Notes: a model not told the origin generated them from the sequence alone. DNA of 64,000 nt from Bog-473 sp963738135 (GCA_963738135.1 CAVTVK010000003.1:434001-498000); one strand, 5' to 3'. Positions 9,804-20,110 are shown, counted from the first letter of the stretch. Numbers and translations are program-made.

Positions 9804-10600
9804 ATGAGCCCCGAGACCGTTCGCTACGGCCCTGCGCACGCCCAGGTGGCGGAGGTATGGCGGCCGGACCCGGTCGGCGACAGCGCAAGCCACCCGTTGC
9901 CCGTCGTGGTGCTGATCCACGGGGGCTTCTGGCGTCAGCAGTACACGAAGCGGCTGATGCACCGCCTGGCCCGGGCGGTGACCGACCGCGGGTGGATGGC
10001 CTTCAACATCGAGTACCGACGCGTCGGCCGCTTCGGCACGGGCGGCTGGCCCGTCACCTTCGAGGACGTGTCCGATGCGATCGACGCGTTGGCGCAGGTC
10101 GACGGCGTGGACCTGCAGCGGGTGGCGACGTGCGGCCATTCGGCCGGAGGCCATCTGGCGCTCTGGGCGGCGGGTCCGCCGGTCGACCGGCGACGCACTG
10201 CGGCCGGCCGTGACCGTGGACGTGGCGGCCGGCGCCTCCCTGGCCGGAGTGGTGGATCTCGACGCGGCGGCCCGGCAGCTCGTCGGGCGAGGGGCGGTGC
10301 AGGCGCTCATGGGCGGCGGTCCCGACGAGGTTCCCGAGCGCTACCGGCTCGGCTCCCCGGCGGCGCTCCTGCCCATGGGCAAGCCCCAGCTCCTCCTCCA
10401 CGGGCTGGCCGACGACTCGGTCCCACCGTCGCTGAGCGAGCGCTACGCGATGGCGGCGGTGGCGGTCGGGGACCCCGCTGCTCCACGTGCCGCTCCCGGG
10501 CGTCGGGCACATGGAGGTCATCAGCGGACGCGGCGCCACGTTCGACGAGCTGGCGTCGTGGCTCGACCCGGTGTTCGGGCCTTCGGCAGGCGGCGCCTGA
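9804..10600 (+). CDS. Alpha/beta hydrolase, BD-FAE/esterase-like
   Basis: Small serine hydrolase of about 265 residues. Visible parts are the oxyanion strand VVVLIHGGFWRQQYTK, the nucleophile elbow CGHSAGGHLALWAA, the acid strand PQLLLHGLADDSVPP, and the catalytic His in LPGVGHMEVIS near the end. Frameshifts near 10190 and 10475 break it; the true C-terminus (FGPSAGGA) stops at 10598-10600. The ATG at 9804 is out of frame with a TGA that would give an ATGA overlap with the acyltransferase if the latter had a one-base error upstream. The HGGFWR form resembles kynurenine formamidase and carboxylesterase relatives; the substrate is not known. Confidence 0.75.
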
Positions 10601-10748
10601 TCGCCTCCGATCACAACGGTTTTGTGCTGTCGTTGGCCCGTCAGGCTCGCTTCGGTTGACAGCAGGTGGCAGGGGGCCCGGGGCGATCAAGTCGGGCCGG
10701 CGAGCTGACGATACAAGGGGGTTGAGCTCATCAAACAAAGTGGGGGAC

Positions 10749-13162
10749 ATGGCGTTGGCTTCTCAGGCCCGCGGGCGCGTCCGCCGGTGCCGACGGGACC
10801 GAACCTCCGGTTCAGGTGTCGTCGACCGCGCGACGGAGGCTGAATCCGACCAAGCTGGCCTACCTGATCGGCCCGGTCGCGTTCGCCGTGATCCTGCTCC
10901 TCATGCGGTTCGGCTATGTCGCCCGCGTGCACTGGTGGGTCTGGCTCGGCCTCTTCGTCGGCATCGCCATCGTCAACGCGGCGGCGGACCGCTACTACAC
11001 CGTCCGCCCCAGCCGGCTCTCCCTCTACTTGCGGGTGATCAGCCAGGTGACCTCGGTGACGCTCGCCATCTACCTGACGGGGTGGGGACCGGTCCTGTGG
11101 GCGGCGTACATCTTCATCGCCCTCGAGAATCTGGCGCGGGCGGGCTCCCGGGTCTGGCGTACCACCGTGCTGTGCAGCGTCATCGGCATGACCGTCGGCC
11201 AGTTCGCGCTGGCCCGGGGTTGGCTGCCTTCCGAGCTGACCAAGTCCGAGGCCGCCTCGCTGACGGTGATGGGTGCTTTCGTCCTCTTCTTCGTCATCCG
11301 GATGGCCGGCGCCATCATGGAGCAGAACGAGACGGCGATGGAGCAGAAGGAGGAGGCCGAGACCACCCTCCGGCTGAGCGAGGACCGCTTCCGCTCGCTC
11401 ATTCAGAACTCCTCCGATGTCACGATGATCCTCGGTGACAAAGGGCGTGTTCCGCTACGTGTCGCCGGCGATCAAGGACCTCCTGCAGTACGAGCCGGAG
11501 GAGCTCGTCGGCCGTCTCGCCACCGACTTCGTGCATCGCGAGGACATCGACGCCGTGGTCAAGATGCTCGGCGGCGAGGACTTCCAGACGGGGACCGGCA
11601 AGGCCATCCTCGAGTTCCGCATGCTGCGCCGGGACGGGACGACTCGCGACGTCGAGGCCGTGGTGTCGAACCAGACGGACCGTCCATCGGTGGCGGGCTA
11701 CGTCACCAACATCCGCGACGTCACGGAGCGCAAGAAGTTCGAGGCCCTGCTGGCCTTCCGCGCCCTGCACGACCCGCTGACCGGGCTGGCCAACCGCCAG
11801 CTCATCCTCGACCGGGCCCAGCAGATGCTGGTGCGGGCCCGGCGCTCGGGTGTCCCGGTGGCCGCCCTCTTCATCGACCTCGACAACTTCAAGGACTCCA
11901 ACGACTCGCTCGGTCATGGAGCGGGCGACAAGCTGTTGCAGATGGTGGCCGGGCGCCTGCTCGGCATTCTGCGCTCGGGCGACACGGTCGGGCGGCTCGG
12001 GGGAGACGAGTTCGTGATTCTGGCCGAAGGGGTGTCCTTCGCCCGCGGGCCCGAGATGATCGCCGAGCGCGTGCACGAGGTGCTCAAGCCCGCCTTCCAC
12101 CTCCCGGGCATCGACAACATGTCGATCACCGTCTCGGCCAGCATCGGTATCGCCGTCGGCGACCGCCCGTCGGCCGAGGACCTGCTGCGCGATGCCGACA
12201 TCGCCCTCTACCGGGCCAAGGCCGCCGGTCGCGACCAGTCCGTGCTCTTCGAGCACTCCATGCAGTCGGCGGCCAAGGAACGGCTCACCCTCAAATCGGA
12301 CCTCGAGACGGCGCTCGAGGACGACCAGTTCAGCCTGCTCTACCACCCCTTCTTCGACCTGGAGGCAATCGACATCCAGGGCGTGGAGGCGCTGCTGCGC
12401 TGGGAACACCCGGTCAAGGGCACGATCACGCCGGACGTCTTCATCCCGATCCTCGAAGAGCGTGGCCTCATCCTCGACGTCGGCCGATGGGTGCTCGACG
12501 AGTCCTGCCGGGAGGCGGCGAACTGGCTCAGCCGGGGGCACCGGACGCAGCATCTCGGTGAACGTCTCCATGCGCCAGCTCGAGTCCGACCGGCTCGTCG
12601 ACGACGTCAGTGACGCGCTCGCAGCCAGTGACCTCGATCCGGGTCTGCTCATTCTGGAGGTGACGGAGTCCACCCTCATGCGGGACTCCGCCGCCACGGT
12701 GGCGCGGCTCAACAACCTGAAGCGGCTCGGCGTGAAGGTGGCCATCGACGACTTCGGCACCGGGTACTCGTCCCTGGCCTACCTGCGCCAGTTCCCGGTC
12801 GACGTGCTGAAGATCGACCGCTCGTTCGTGGCGGACATGAGCCGCTCACCCGACGCCGCTGCGTTGATCCACACGCTCATCGAGCTCGGCCGCACCCTCG
12901 GACTGGTCACCCTGGCCGAAGGCATCGAGACCCACGAGCAGCTCGAGGGCCTGCGCGCCGAGCAGTGCGAATACGGACAGGGGTTCCTGTTCTCAGGACC
13001 GGTCCACGCCGTGCAGATGGCCGAGCTCTTCGAGATCGCCCAGGCGGGGAAGCCCGTGACCTCGGTCGGCCCTACGCCCAACGGCGCGGCGAGCGCCCGC
13101 CCCGCGCGCCGAGCCGGCAGCGCGCCACGTCGGGCGGCCGGGCCGCCGGACGCCCGCACTAG
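10749..13162 (+). CDS. Membrane-bound PAS-GGDEF-EAL cyclic di-GMP enzyme
   Basis: Bifunctional second-messenger protein. The N-terminal part has several membrane segments (LAYLIGPVAFAVILLLM, WWVWLGLFVGIAIV, ASLTVMGAFVLFFVI), then a short coiled region (MEQNETAMEQKEEAETTL) and a PAS domain (SEDRFRSLIQNSSDVTMIL). The cyclase domain has HDPLTGLANR, an intact RLGGDEF site and an inhibitory RxxD (RSGD) five residues before it. The phosphodiesterase domain has GVEALLRWEHP and DDFGTGYSSLAYL, both intact, so both activities are possible. ATG 10749 follows a GGGGG run; frameshifts lie near 10785, 11440, 12550 and probably 13090. The tail is low-complexity Ala/Arg/Pro and the stop is inferred at 13160. 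It converges on the encapsulin operon. Confidence 0.85.
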
Positions 13163-13220
13163 GCGGGCCCATCACCGGTACCTGGCGCGCCTGTGTCTGC
13201 GGCGCCCGTCCTGCGGTGGC

Positions 13221-14026
13221 TCAGTCCCCGAGGCGCAGGGCGACGGCGGCATCGGGCTCGAGCACCCGGAAGTTGAAGCTCTCTTCGAGGTAGAGGCGCA
13301 CGACGTCGGCGTCGTGGTCGAGATACCCGATGGAGAGGTCCTGGCCACTCTCGATCTTGAAGTCGCCGCCCCGGAGACTCAACACCACGCCGCCGTCGAT
13401 GCCGGGAGCCCACACCAGGGGTCCGCCGAGGATCTTGCGCAGGTGGTCGAGCAGCAGTTCCCCGCCGTACTCGGTGCTCTCGACGATGGACGTGTACATG
13501 TCGGGGCAGATGGCCAGCCCGTAGGGACCGCCGATGCCGGCCTGGCGCAGGACGTTCACGGCGCGGGCCGCCGCGTCGGGCGCGTTGTCGATGTCCCCGA
13601 CGGTGACGGCCTCGTGCGAGGTGCTCTCGGTGATGCCCTGAAAGCCGGCGGCCTGGTGGCCGTGAAAGACGGTGACGTTCTCGCCCAGGGCGATCTGGCG
13701 GATGGCCTCGATCGAGCTCGGCCAGGTCAGGGCTGGTGGTGCCCCGGTCGACGTCGTCCAGCTCGATCCGGGAGACCTTGAACTCGGTGCGCAGCTCGAC
13801 CACCGGGAGCACCTTGCGCTGCAGCGCACTCACGCCCTCCGAGGGGCCGCCGATCTCCGTCGACTCGGCCCAGGTTGGTGGCCGAGTAGGCCCACCCGTA
13901 CGGTCCCTCGAAGTCGACCAGCTTGCGGGCGGCCAGGTAGGTGGGGAGTCGCGATTTGGCCTCGTCGTCGATGACGTCCCAGCCGGCGTCAGAGATGGGG
14001 GCCAGGTCGCGATGCAGATGGTTCAT
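13221..14026 (-). CDS. Family 1 encapsulin shell protein (linocin M18 type)
   Basis: Self-assembling HK97-fold shell protein. The N-terminus MNHLHRDLAPISDAGWDVID with LPTYLAARKLVDFEGPYGWAYSATNLGR is the signature of encapsulins; the body has VTVFHGHQAAGFQGI, GGPYGLAICPDMYTSIVEST, GGPLVWAPGIDGGVVLSLRGGDF and the closing LYLEESFNFRVLEPDAAVALR. Corrected length is about 267 residues, the normal size for a T=1 shell. Frameshifts lie near 13870 and 13725. The ATG at 14026 is preceded by AAGGGAG and overlaps the stop of the cargo gene (ATGA), so cargo and shell are co-translated. The shell should enclose the neighbouring ferritin-like protein and store oxidised iron. Confidence 0.95.
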
Positions 14027-14388
14027 TGCGCTACTCCCTTGAGACTGCCGATACCGAGCGAACCCGATGTGGTGGGTGCGGATGTGCCTTCGGACGATTC
14101 GCCGACCTCGGGGACGGGGCCGGACGTGAACAGGAACTTGCGGAGCTGGGTGTCGAGGGCGTCGTCGCGCCGGCGCAGCCACTCGAGGGCCATGGCGGCG
14201 TGCTCCTTCTCGTCGTCCCGGTTGTAGGCCAGGATTTCGGCGAGGCTCTCGTCGGAGGTGGCCTGGACCCGCTGGTGGTACCAGTCGATCGCCTCGAGCT
14301 CCTCGCACAGGGATGACATGGCGCGGTGGTAGTCGAGTGCGGCTTCGTCGAGCCGGTCGAGCGGCTCGTGGAATCCCTCGCTGGCCAA
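14023..14388 (-). CDS. Encapsulated ferritin-like protein with C-terminal cargo-loading peptide
   Basis: Ferroxidase cargo of the adjacent encapsulin, 121 residues from a TTG start at 14388. This start is chosen because AAGGAG lies seven bases upstream and the protein then begins (M)ASEGFHEP, exactly as in encapsulated ferritins. The two helices carry the ferroxidase residues: EELEAIDWYHQR (Glu30) and DDEKEHAAM (Glu60, His63). After a flexible Ser/Thr/Pro/Gly linker the protein ends in GSLGIGSLKGVAQ, a classic shell-targeting peptide. As in this family, each subunit has only half a four-helix bundle and must form dimers to make an active site. The stop overlaps the shell gene start. The gene is intact. 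Confidence 0.95.
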   Translation of the reverse strand: MASEGFHEPLDRLDEAALDYHRAMSSLCEELEAIDWYHQRVQATSDESLAEILAYNRDDEKEHAAMALEWLRRRDDALDTQLRKFLFTSGPVPEVGESSEGTSAPTTSGSLGIGSLKGVAQ

Positions 14389-14514
14389 GGTGCTCTCCTT
14401 GCTGGTCGGGTTGGTCTCCGCGGCAACCCGGGCGCCCGGCCCGGAGTGATGTCCACAGTGAACCATCTGACAGGCGCGGCCAGTCCACGCCGGCTGCCGG
14501 CAAGCGGCCGGATG

Positions 14515-15820
14515 TCAGTCCTGGGTCCTCGACCGGGTGGGCCGCAGGTTGGTGCCGCGAAGGCGGCGGGTGCTGATCGGCGCCGCGCCGGTGTGCTCCG
14601 GTCGCGCCGAGATCGAGCCGCCCGGCCCGTGCGCCGTAGCGGGCGGCGAGGGGTGATGCGCTGATGCCGTGGAGCAGGACGCTGAGGGCGACGGTCAGCG
14701 TGACGGCGCCGAGCACGACCTTGGACTCCTCCGGGGCCAGGGAGTCGACGGCGATCAGGCCGAAGACCACCGAGGCCAGGCCGCGCGGGCCGAACCAGCC
14801 GACGAAGGCCACGGTGGCCCGGTCGAGGCCGCTGCCGGCCAGGGCGAGGGCGACCGGGACCATGCGCAGGACGGTGAGGGCCAGGAGCGCGAACACCACC
14901 TGGCGCCAGCCCACGTCGGCCAGGCCCGGGCCCAGCATGACCGCGCCGAACATGAACCAGACGAGAAGGGAGAGGAGCGTGCCTCCTTCCTCGGTCAGGC
15001 GTAGGTCCGTCTCGTCGTCCCCCGGTCGGTGGCGCCGAAGGCCATGCCGGCCACGAAGGCGGCGACGAAGCCGTTGGTGCCGGCGATCACGGCGGTCGCA
15101 TAGGCGAAGAGCGCCAGGGCGAGCACGGTGAGCGGGCGGAAGCCGGCCGCGCTCCAGCCGTGCCGCTGGGTCAGGGCCAGGAGCAGCGCACCCAACGCCC
15201 CCACCCCGAGGCCGAGGCCCGGCCCCACCGAGGAGCTCGAGGGCCGCCGAGCCCGGGTGAAGGCCGCTCAGTCCCTCGGCGCTCACCGCGCCGGCGATGA
15301 AGAGGTTGACGAACGGCGTGGCGATGCCGTCGTTGAGGCCGCTCTCCATGTTGAGGAGGCGGCGCACCCCGGAGGGCACCCGCTCGTCGCTCATGATGGA
15401 GGCACCGAGGGCGGCGTCGGTCGGCGCCACGATGGCGCCGAGGGCGGCGGCCACCCAGATGCCGCTGCCGCCGAAGAGCAACGCAGCCGCCCCGAACCCG
15501 GCGCCGATCGTGAGGGGGAGGCCGATGCCGAGGAGGCGGGCCGGGAGCGCGACGTCGGCTCGCAGGGCCCGCACGTTGACCCGGGAGGCATCGGCGAAGA
15601 GGACCAACGCCAGGGTGACCTCGGCCAGCGAGAGGATGGCCGAGGAGTGCAGGTTGACGTGGATGAGCGTCGTCGGGCCGTGCGTGACGACCACGCCGAG
15701 GAGCACGAAGGCGATGGGGGCGGAGACGTCCCAGCGCTCGAGCCGGGCCGAGACGAGACCCCAGATGAGGACGCAGGCGGAGACGACGGCCAGGACCGCG
15801 ATGTCGAGCTCGTTGTGCAT
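14515..15820 (-). CDS. Cation/proton antiporter, CPA1 (NhaP-like)
   Basis: Polytopic inner-membrane exchanger. Typical segments are PIAFVLLGVVVTHGP, TLALVLFADASRVNV, ALGAIVAPTDAALGASIM, the NMESGLNDGIATPFVNLF motif (the Asp pair in the transport core) and FVGWFGPRGLASVVFGLI. It probably exchanges Na+ or K+ for protons. The ATG at 15820 (MHNELDIAVLAVV) follows GAAAGGG. Frameshifts lie near 15235 and 15005. The C-terminal frame has no stop, and a third shift near 14570 would give a stop at 14515, so the end is uncertain. It lies about 125 bases upstream of the ferritin cargo gene on the same strand and may be part of the same transcript. Confidence 0.82.
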
Positions 15821-16041
15821 GGCCGGCTGCCCTTTCTGTCGGGCGCCATCCTCCCAGTCCTCGGGGAGTACGAGCGTGAGCGCGTGGTCCTCCGGGGGCG
15901 GTCCGGCGGGGCGGCGAGGCCGGCTGCCCGGAAGGAAGACTGGTCGGCGGGCCTGGGGATATCCGGCGCAGGTCGAGGCGCAGGGACTAAACATTGGTTG
16001 TCGGGTTCTCGCCGACCTCGGACAACAAGGAGTTCCACTCG

Positions 16042-16446
16042 ATGCTTGGTACCAACTATCCGATCCTCGACGCCTTCCTGACGATGCTGTACTTCTTCCT
16101 CTTCATCATCTGGATCTGGCTGTTGATCATGGTGTTCATGGACGTCTTCCGCAGTCACGACATGGGCGGCTGGGCCAAGGCGCTGTGGGTGATCTTCATC
16201 ATCGTCCTGCCCTTCCTCGGCGTCTTCGTGTACCTGATCGCCCGGGGCGGCAAGATGCACGAGCGGGCGGCGCAACAGGCCGCCCAGCAGCAGAAAGCCT
16301 TCGACCAGTACGTCAAGCAGGCCGCCGGGACGCCCGGGGCCAGCACGGCCGACCAGCTCTCCAAGCTGGCCGACCTCAAGTCCCAGGGCGTGCTCACCGA
16401 CGCCGAGTTCGACGCCCAGAAGGCCAAGATCCTGGCGACCAGCTAG
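16042..16446 (+). CDS. PLDc_N-like membrane protein with C-terminal SHOCT domain
   Basis: 134 residues. Two membrane helices (LTMLYFFLFIIWIWLLIMVFM and ALWVIFIIVLPFLGVFVYLI) surround FRSHDMGGWAKA, the pattern of the phospholipase D nuclease N-terminal domain family, which lacks a catalytic centre itself. A Gln/Ala-rich helix (ERAAQQAAQQQKAF) leads to a SHOCT domain: LSKLADLKSQGVLTDAEFDAQKAKIL. ATG 16042 is supported by AAGGAG nine bases upstream; the longer frame from 15994 has no ribosome site. It is a close paralogue of the gene at 24877. Function is unknown; SHOCT domains are thought to mediate oligomer contacts. Confidence 0.88.
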   Translation: MLGTNYPILDAFLTMLYFFLFIIWIWLLIMVFMDVFRSHDMGGWAKALWVIFIIVLPFLGVFVYLIARGGKMHERAAQQAAQQQKAFDQYVKQAAGTPGASTADQLSKLADLKSQGVLTDAEFDAQKAKILATS

Positions 16447-16479
16447 GAAGGCCGCGTCGTCACCGAGAACAGTTCGCCG

Positions 16480-17669
16480 GTGGCGCCGCAGGAGGACCAG
16501 GAGCCCGAGGAGGCGATCCCCGCCGGGGCGGGCACCCAACCCGGGCCGCCGGATGCCGGCAGCGACGCCATGTCGCAACGGCTGGCCAGCCGTCTCGAAG
16601 AAGATGTCGCGTCCGCCACTGCCGTGGCGGTCGATCGCCAAGAAGTCCGTCCTGGTGGTGGTGGCCGGCATCACCATCTATCTCGTCTTCCCCAGCCTGG
16701 CCGCGGTCTTCGACTCCTTCCCGAAGCTGAGCTCGCTCGACCCGATCTGGTTCTCCATCGCCGTCGTGTTCCAGGTGGCGCACTTCGCCTGCACCATCGC
16801 GCTGCAGCGGATCGCCCTGCGCACCAAGGCCTGGTTCTCGGTCACGACGTCGCAGCTGTCCGGCAACGCCATCAGCCTCATCGTGCCCGGGGGTGCCGCG
16901 TTCGGGGCGGCCACGCAGTTCCGCATGCTCGCCGCCGCGGGGAACGACCCGGCCACCGCGGTGGCTGGGCTGACCGCCTTCTCGTTGCTCGGTATCGCCG
17001 GGCTGCTTGGCCCTCCCCATCTTCGTGCTGCCGGCCATTCTGGCGGGGACGCCGATCGCCAACGGCCTGCTGCACGCCGCGCTGCTCGGGCTCGTGGCCT
17101 TCGTCCTGTTCGCCGGCTTCGGCGCGCTGGTGCTGAGCATGGACGGCCCGCTGCGCTGGGCCGGCCACGTCGTCCAGTCGGTGCGCAACCGCCTGAAGCG
17201 CAAGGCCCCACCCATGACCGGCCTGTCGGACCGGCTCGTCTACGAGCGCAACCGCATCCGCACCGTGCTGGGGAAGCGCTGGAAGGCCGCCCTGTTGTTG
17301 AGCAGCGGGCGCCTGGCCTTCGACTTCGGGACGCTGCTGGCCTGCGTCCGGGCCACCGGAATCAAGCCCAACCCTTCGCTGGTGCTGCTGGCCTACGCGG
17401 TGGCGGGGCTCCTGGCACTGATCCCCATCACGCCCGGCGGGCTGGGCATCGTCGAGGCGGGGCTCAGCGCGCTGCTGATCCTGGCCGGCGTGCCGGGCGT
17501 CGACGCCGTCGTGGCCACGTTGGCCTATCGGATCATCTCGTACTGGCTGCCCATTCTGGTGGGCCCGTTCGCCTACTTTGCCTTCCGGCTGCGGTACGGC
17601 AAACCGGGGCAGGGCAGCGGTGGCGGTGGGACGGCCGGCGCCGGGGGTGCGGCCCTGGCCGCGGGCTGA
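16480..17669 (+). CDS. Lysylphosphatidylglycerol synthase/flippase-like transmembrane protein (UPF0104)
   Basis: Multi-pass membrane protein of about 395 residues from the flippase-like half of the MprF superfamily, with no synthase domain. Features include an acidic Pro-rich start (QEDQEPEEAIPAGAGTQ), SIAVVFQVAHFACTIALQRIAL, NAISLIVPGGAAFGAATQFRML and the family hallmark LLALIPITPGGLGIVEAGLSALLI. Frameshifts lie near 16615 and 17005. GTG 16480 is the first usable start codon, but AGGAAGG at 16445 suggests a start nearer 16458 that is now unreadable. Members move or accommodate lipid-linked substrates; the substrate here is unknown. It follows the SHOCT protein by about 34 bases, so they may be co-transcribed. 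Confidence 0.78.
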
Positions 17670-17755
17670 TGCTCAGGCCGGAGACTGCGGCCTGAGACTG
17701 CGGGCTGAAGAGTGGGCTGAGGTCGAAGGGTCACAGGGCTGGGAGGCTGGTGGAC

Positions 17756-19261
17756 ATGTACGAAGGGACATGGGAGTCCGTACGGACGCACCGGGTGCCC
17801 GTCTGGTACGACGACGCCAAGCTGGGCATCTTCATCCACTGGGGCCTCTACTCGGTGCCGGGCTGGGCGCCGCGGGTGCCCGACATCCAACAGCTGCTGG
17901 TCAAGGACGGCCCCAAGCGGATGCTGCGGGAGAACCCCTACGCCGAGTGGTACCGCAACTCCATGCAGCTCAAGGGCAGCCCGACCGCGGAGCACCACGC
18001 CACGGTGTACGGCGAGGACTACCCCTACGACAACTTCGTGCGGACCTTCGACGACGCATCGTCGGGCGCCGACCTCGACGCTATGGCCGATCTCTGCCGC
18101 GAGGCGGGTGCCCGCTACGTCGTGCTCACCACCAAGCATCACGACGGCTTCGCCCTGTGGCCCTCGGCGGTGCCGCACCCGGTCAAGGGTGAGTACCGGG
18201 CCCGCCGCGACCTGGTGGGCGAACTGAGCGAGGCGGTGCGGGCCCGGCGCATGCGCATGGGGCTGTACTACTCCGGCGGCTACGACTGGCCCTACAACGA
18301 CGCCGTCCTGGCCACGGCGGCCGACGCCGTGCTGGCCGCCCCGCACGACGCCCGCTACGTGGCGTACGTCACGGCGCACTGGCGCGAGCTCATCGACCGG
18401 TACGAGCCGTCCGTGCTCTGGAACGACATCTCGTGGCCGACGGACCCGCAGCTGCCCGCACTCTTCGCGTACTACTACAACACCGTGGACGAAGGTGTCA
18501 TCAACGACCGCTGGAAGGAGCCCGGGCCTGCCGCGCAACGTCGCGTACGGACGCGCTGGTGCGCGGGGTCGGCGCCCTGGTGCAGGCGCTGTGGGCGTAC
18601 ATCCCCGAGCAGCGCAAGCACCTCACCTTCGCCAGCCCCAAGCACTCCGACTTCCGCACCCCCGAGTACGACGTCCTGCGTACCGCCTCTGCGCGCAAGT
18701 GGGAGCTCGCCCGCGGCGTCGGGCACTCCTTCGGGGCCAACCGTCACGAGCGGGCCGAGGACATCATCGGGGAGACGGAACTCATTCAGATGTTCTGCGA
18801 CGTCGTGGCGAAGAACGGCAACCTCCTGCTCGGCATCGGCCCGCGGCCCGACGGCACCATCCCCGACGCGCAGCAGGCGCCGCTGCGCGGCCTCGGGGCG
18901 TGGCTCGACCGCAACGGCGAAGCCATCTACGGCAGCCGGCCCTGGGTGGTCACGCGAGTCGGTCACGGCGGACGGGACCCCGCTGCGCTTCACCCAGAGC
19001 GGCGAGGGCGTCTACGCGCTGCTGCTGGGGACGCCCCGGACGCGTCGGATCACAATGCGGGCGGTCGACGGCACCCGGGTGCGGCGGGTGCGGCTGGTCG
19101 GCGCCGACGTCCAGCTCGAGTGGTCGGTCGAGCCCGGTGGCGACCTGTCGGTAACCCTGCCCGAGCAGATGCCGCCGGCGGCCGTGACGGTGCTGGACCT
19201 CGGGGCCGGCGTCCGGGCGCGCCTCGGCCAGTCCACCTTTCGTCCGCGTCCCGTTCGCTGA
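17756..19261 (+). CDS. Alpha-L-fucosidase, glycoside hydrolase family 29
   Basis: Retaining fucosidase of about 500 residues. The N-terminal barrel has VWYDDAKLGIFIHWGLYSVPGWAP, AGARYVVLTTKHHDGFALWPS and RMRMGLYYSGGYDWPY. The nucleophile Asp sits in PSVLWNDISWP, the same context as in characterised GH29 enzymes. The second half has VVAKNGNLLLGIGPRPDGTIPD and a beta-sandwich domain. There is no signal peptide, so it appears cytoplasmic. ATG 17756 is ten bases after GGGAGG; the GTG at 17750 is too close to it. Frameshifts lie near 18530 and 18960. It could release fucose from glycans or oligosaccharides, but no fucose catabolic genes are nearby. Confidence 0.88.
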   Translation: MYEGTWESVRTHRVPVWYDDAKLGIFIHWGLYSVPGWAPRVPDIQQLLVKDGPKRMLRENPYAEWYRNSMQLKGSPTAEHHATVYGEDYPYDNFVRTFDDASSGADLDAMADLCREAGARYVVLTTKHHDGFALWPSAVPHPVKGEYRARRDLVGELSEAVRARRMRMGLYYSGGYDWPYNDAVLATAADAVLAAPHDARYVAYVTAHWRELIDRYEPSVLWNDISWPTDPQLPALFAYYYNTVDEGVINDRWKEPGPAAQRRVRTRWCAGSAPWCRRCGRTSPSSASTSPSPAPSTPTSAPPSTTSCVPPLRASGSSPAASGTPSGPTVTSGPRTSSGRRNSFRCSATSWRRTATSCSASARGPTAPSPTRSRRRCAASGRGSTATAKPSTAAGPGWSRESVTADGTPLRFTQSGEGVYALLLGTPRTRRITMRAVDGTRVRRVRLVGADVQLEWSVEPGGDLSVTLPEQMPPAAVTVLDLGAGVRARLGQSTFRPRPVR

Positions 19262-19363
19262 CGCGGCGCGTGGGGTGAGGGAAGCCGAAAGCGGCGCCGA
19301 GTCCCGCAGCCGGCGGAGCGGGCCGTGTAGTTTCGGCGGCGCCTGCTCGACCGGGGGTGTGCC

Positions 19364-20020
19364 GTGCTGCTGGACCTGTTCCTGATCGGACTCGTGGTCA
19401 CCCTCGAGCCGATCCCGCTCACCGGGATGATCCTGGTGCTGGCGACCGAGGGTGGTCTCCTGAAGGGACTGGGCTACGTGCTCGGCTGGCTGCTCACGCT
19501 CGTGGGGATCGTGGCGCTGACGGTGCTGGTCACCGGGGGGAAGCCGCTCATCCCCAACAGCAACCCCTCGACGGCGGCGCTGGCGGTGAAGCTGGCCGAT
19601 CGGCGTGGTGCTGGTCTGGATCGCCTACCGGCGCTGGGGTTAGTGGCAGACGGCCAAGCCGAAGGGGCAGCCGCGGTGGATGGCGGGCATCGACCGCATC
19701 AACCCGTTGACGGCGGCCGGGCTCGCCTTCCTGCTGCAGCCATGGGTGCTGGTGACGGCCGGCGTGGCCACCATCACGCAGGCAAAGATCTCGAGCACGG
19801 CGCAGTGGGTCGCCCTCTTCGCCTTCTGCCTCTTGTGCTCGGCGAGCCTCCTCGCCATGGAGACCTACGCCGCGCTGCGGCCCGCCACGTCAAGAGCAAG
19901 CTGGCCGCGCTGCTGCAGTGGATCACGTCGCACCGCGACCAGGTCATCGTGTTCCTGTCCCTCGGTCTGGGCCTCTACCTGATGGCCAAGAGCATCTACG
20001 GGCTGGTGAGCGGCGACTGA
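19364..20020 (+). CDS. GAP-family (Sap, sulfolipid-1-addressing protein-like) membrane protein
   Basis: Six-helix membrane protein of about 218 residues. It opens LLDLFLIGLVVTLEPIPLTGM, the characteristic first helix of the GAP/Sap family, followed by GLLKGLGYVLGWLLTLVGIVAL and, after the break, INPLTAAGLAFLLQPWVLV. The family is LysE-related; one mycobacterial member is linked to export of a cell-wall glycolipid. Frameshifts lie near 19605 and 19890, and in the restored middle frame an amber TAG (19641-19643) interrupts RRWG-WQTAKPKGQPRW, where CAG would be expected. GTG 19364 follows a GGGGG run. Whether the gene is functional depends on those errors being artefacts. Confidence 0.7.
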   Translation: MLLDLFLIGLVVTLEPIPLTGMILVLATEGGLLKGLGYVLGWLLTLVGIVALTVLVTGGKPLIPNSNPSTAALAVKLADRRGAGLDRLPALGLVADGQAEGAAAVDGGHRPHQPVDGGRARLPAAAMGAGDGRRGHHHAGKDLEHGAVGRPLRLLPLVLGEPPRHGDLRRAAARHVKSKLAALLQWITSHRDQVIVFLSLGLGLYLMAKSIYGLVSGD

Positions 20021-20110
20021 GCCGGCGACGCCCGCGGCGGTCTGCGTTCGTCCGGCATCCACCGGCGCCGCCGCTGCGGCCGTTAGCTTCGGACGCCGGA
20101 GGTGCACACG

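Noticed and set aside
10656..10661. TTGACA hexamer upstream of the GGDEF-EAL gene as a -35 box
   Set aside because: No acceptable -10 element at 16-18 bases.
8292..11438. A 1048-residue open frame spanning acyltransferase, hydrolase and part of the GGDEF gene
   Set aside because: After about 10190 it follows the wrong frame; the homology moves to other frames, so the three-part protein is an artefact of indels.
15997..16026. Inverted repeat GTTGTC/GACAAC before the PLDc_N-SHOCT gene
   Set aside because: Six-base arms with an 18-base spacer are weak and the repeat runs into the ribosome site; not distinguishable from chance.
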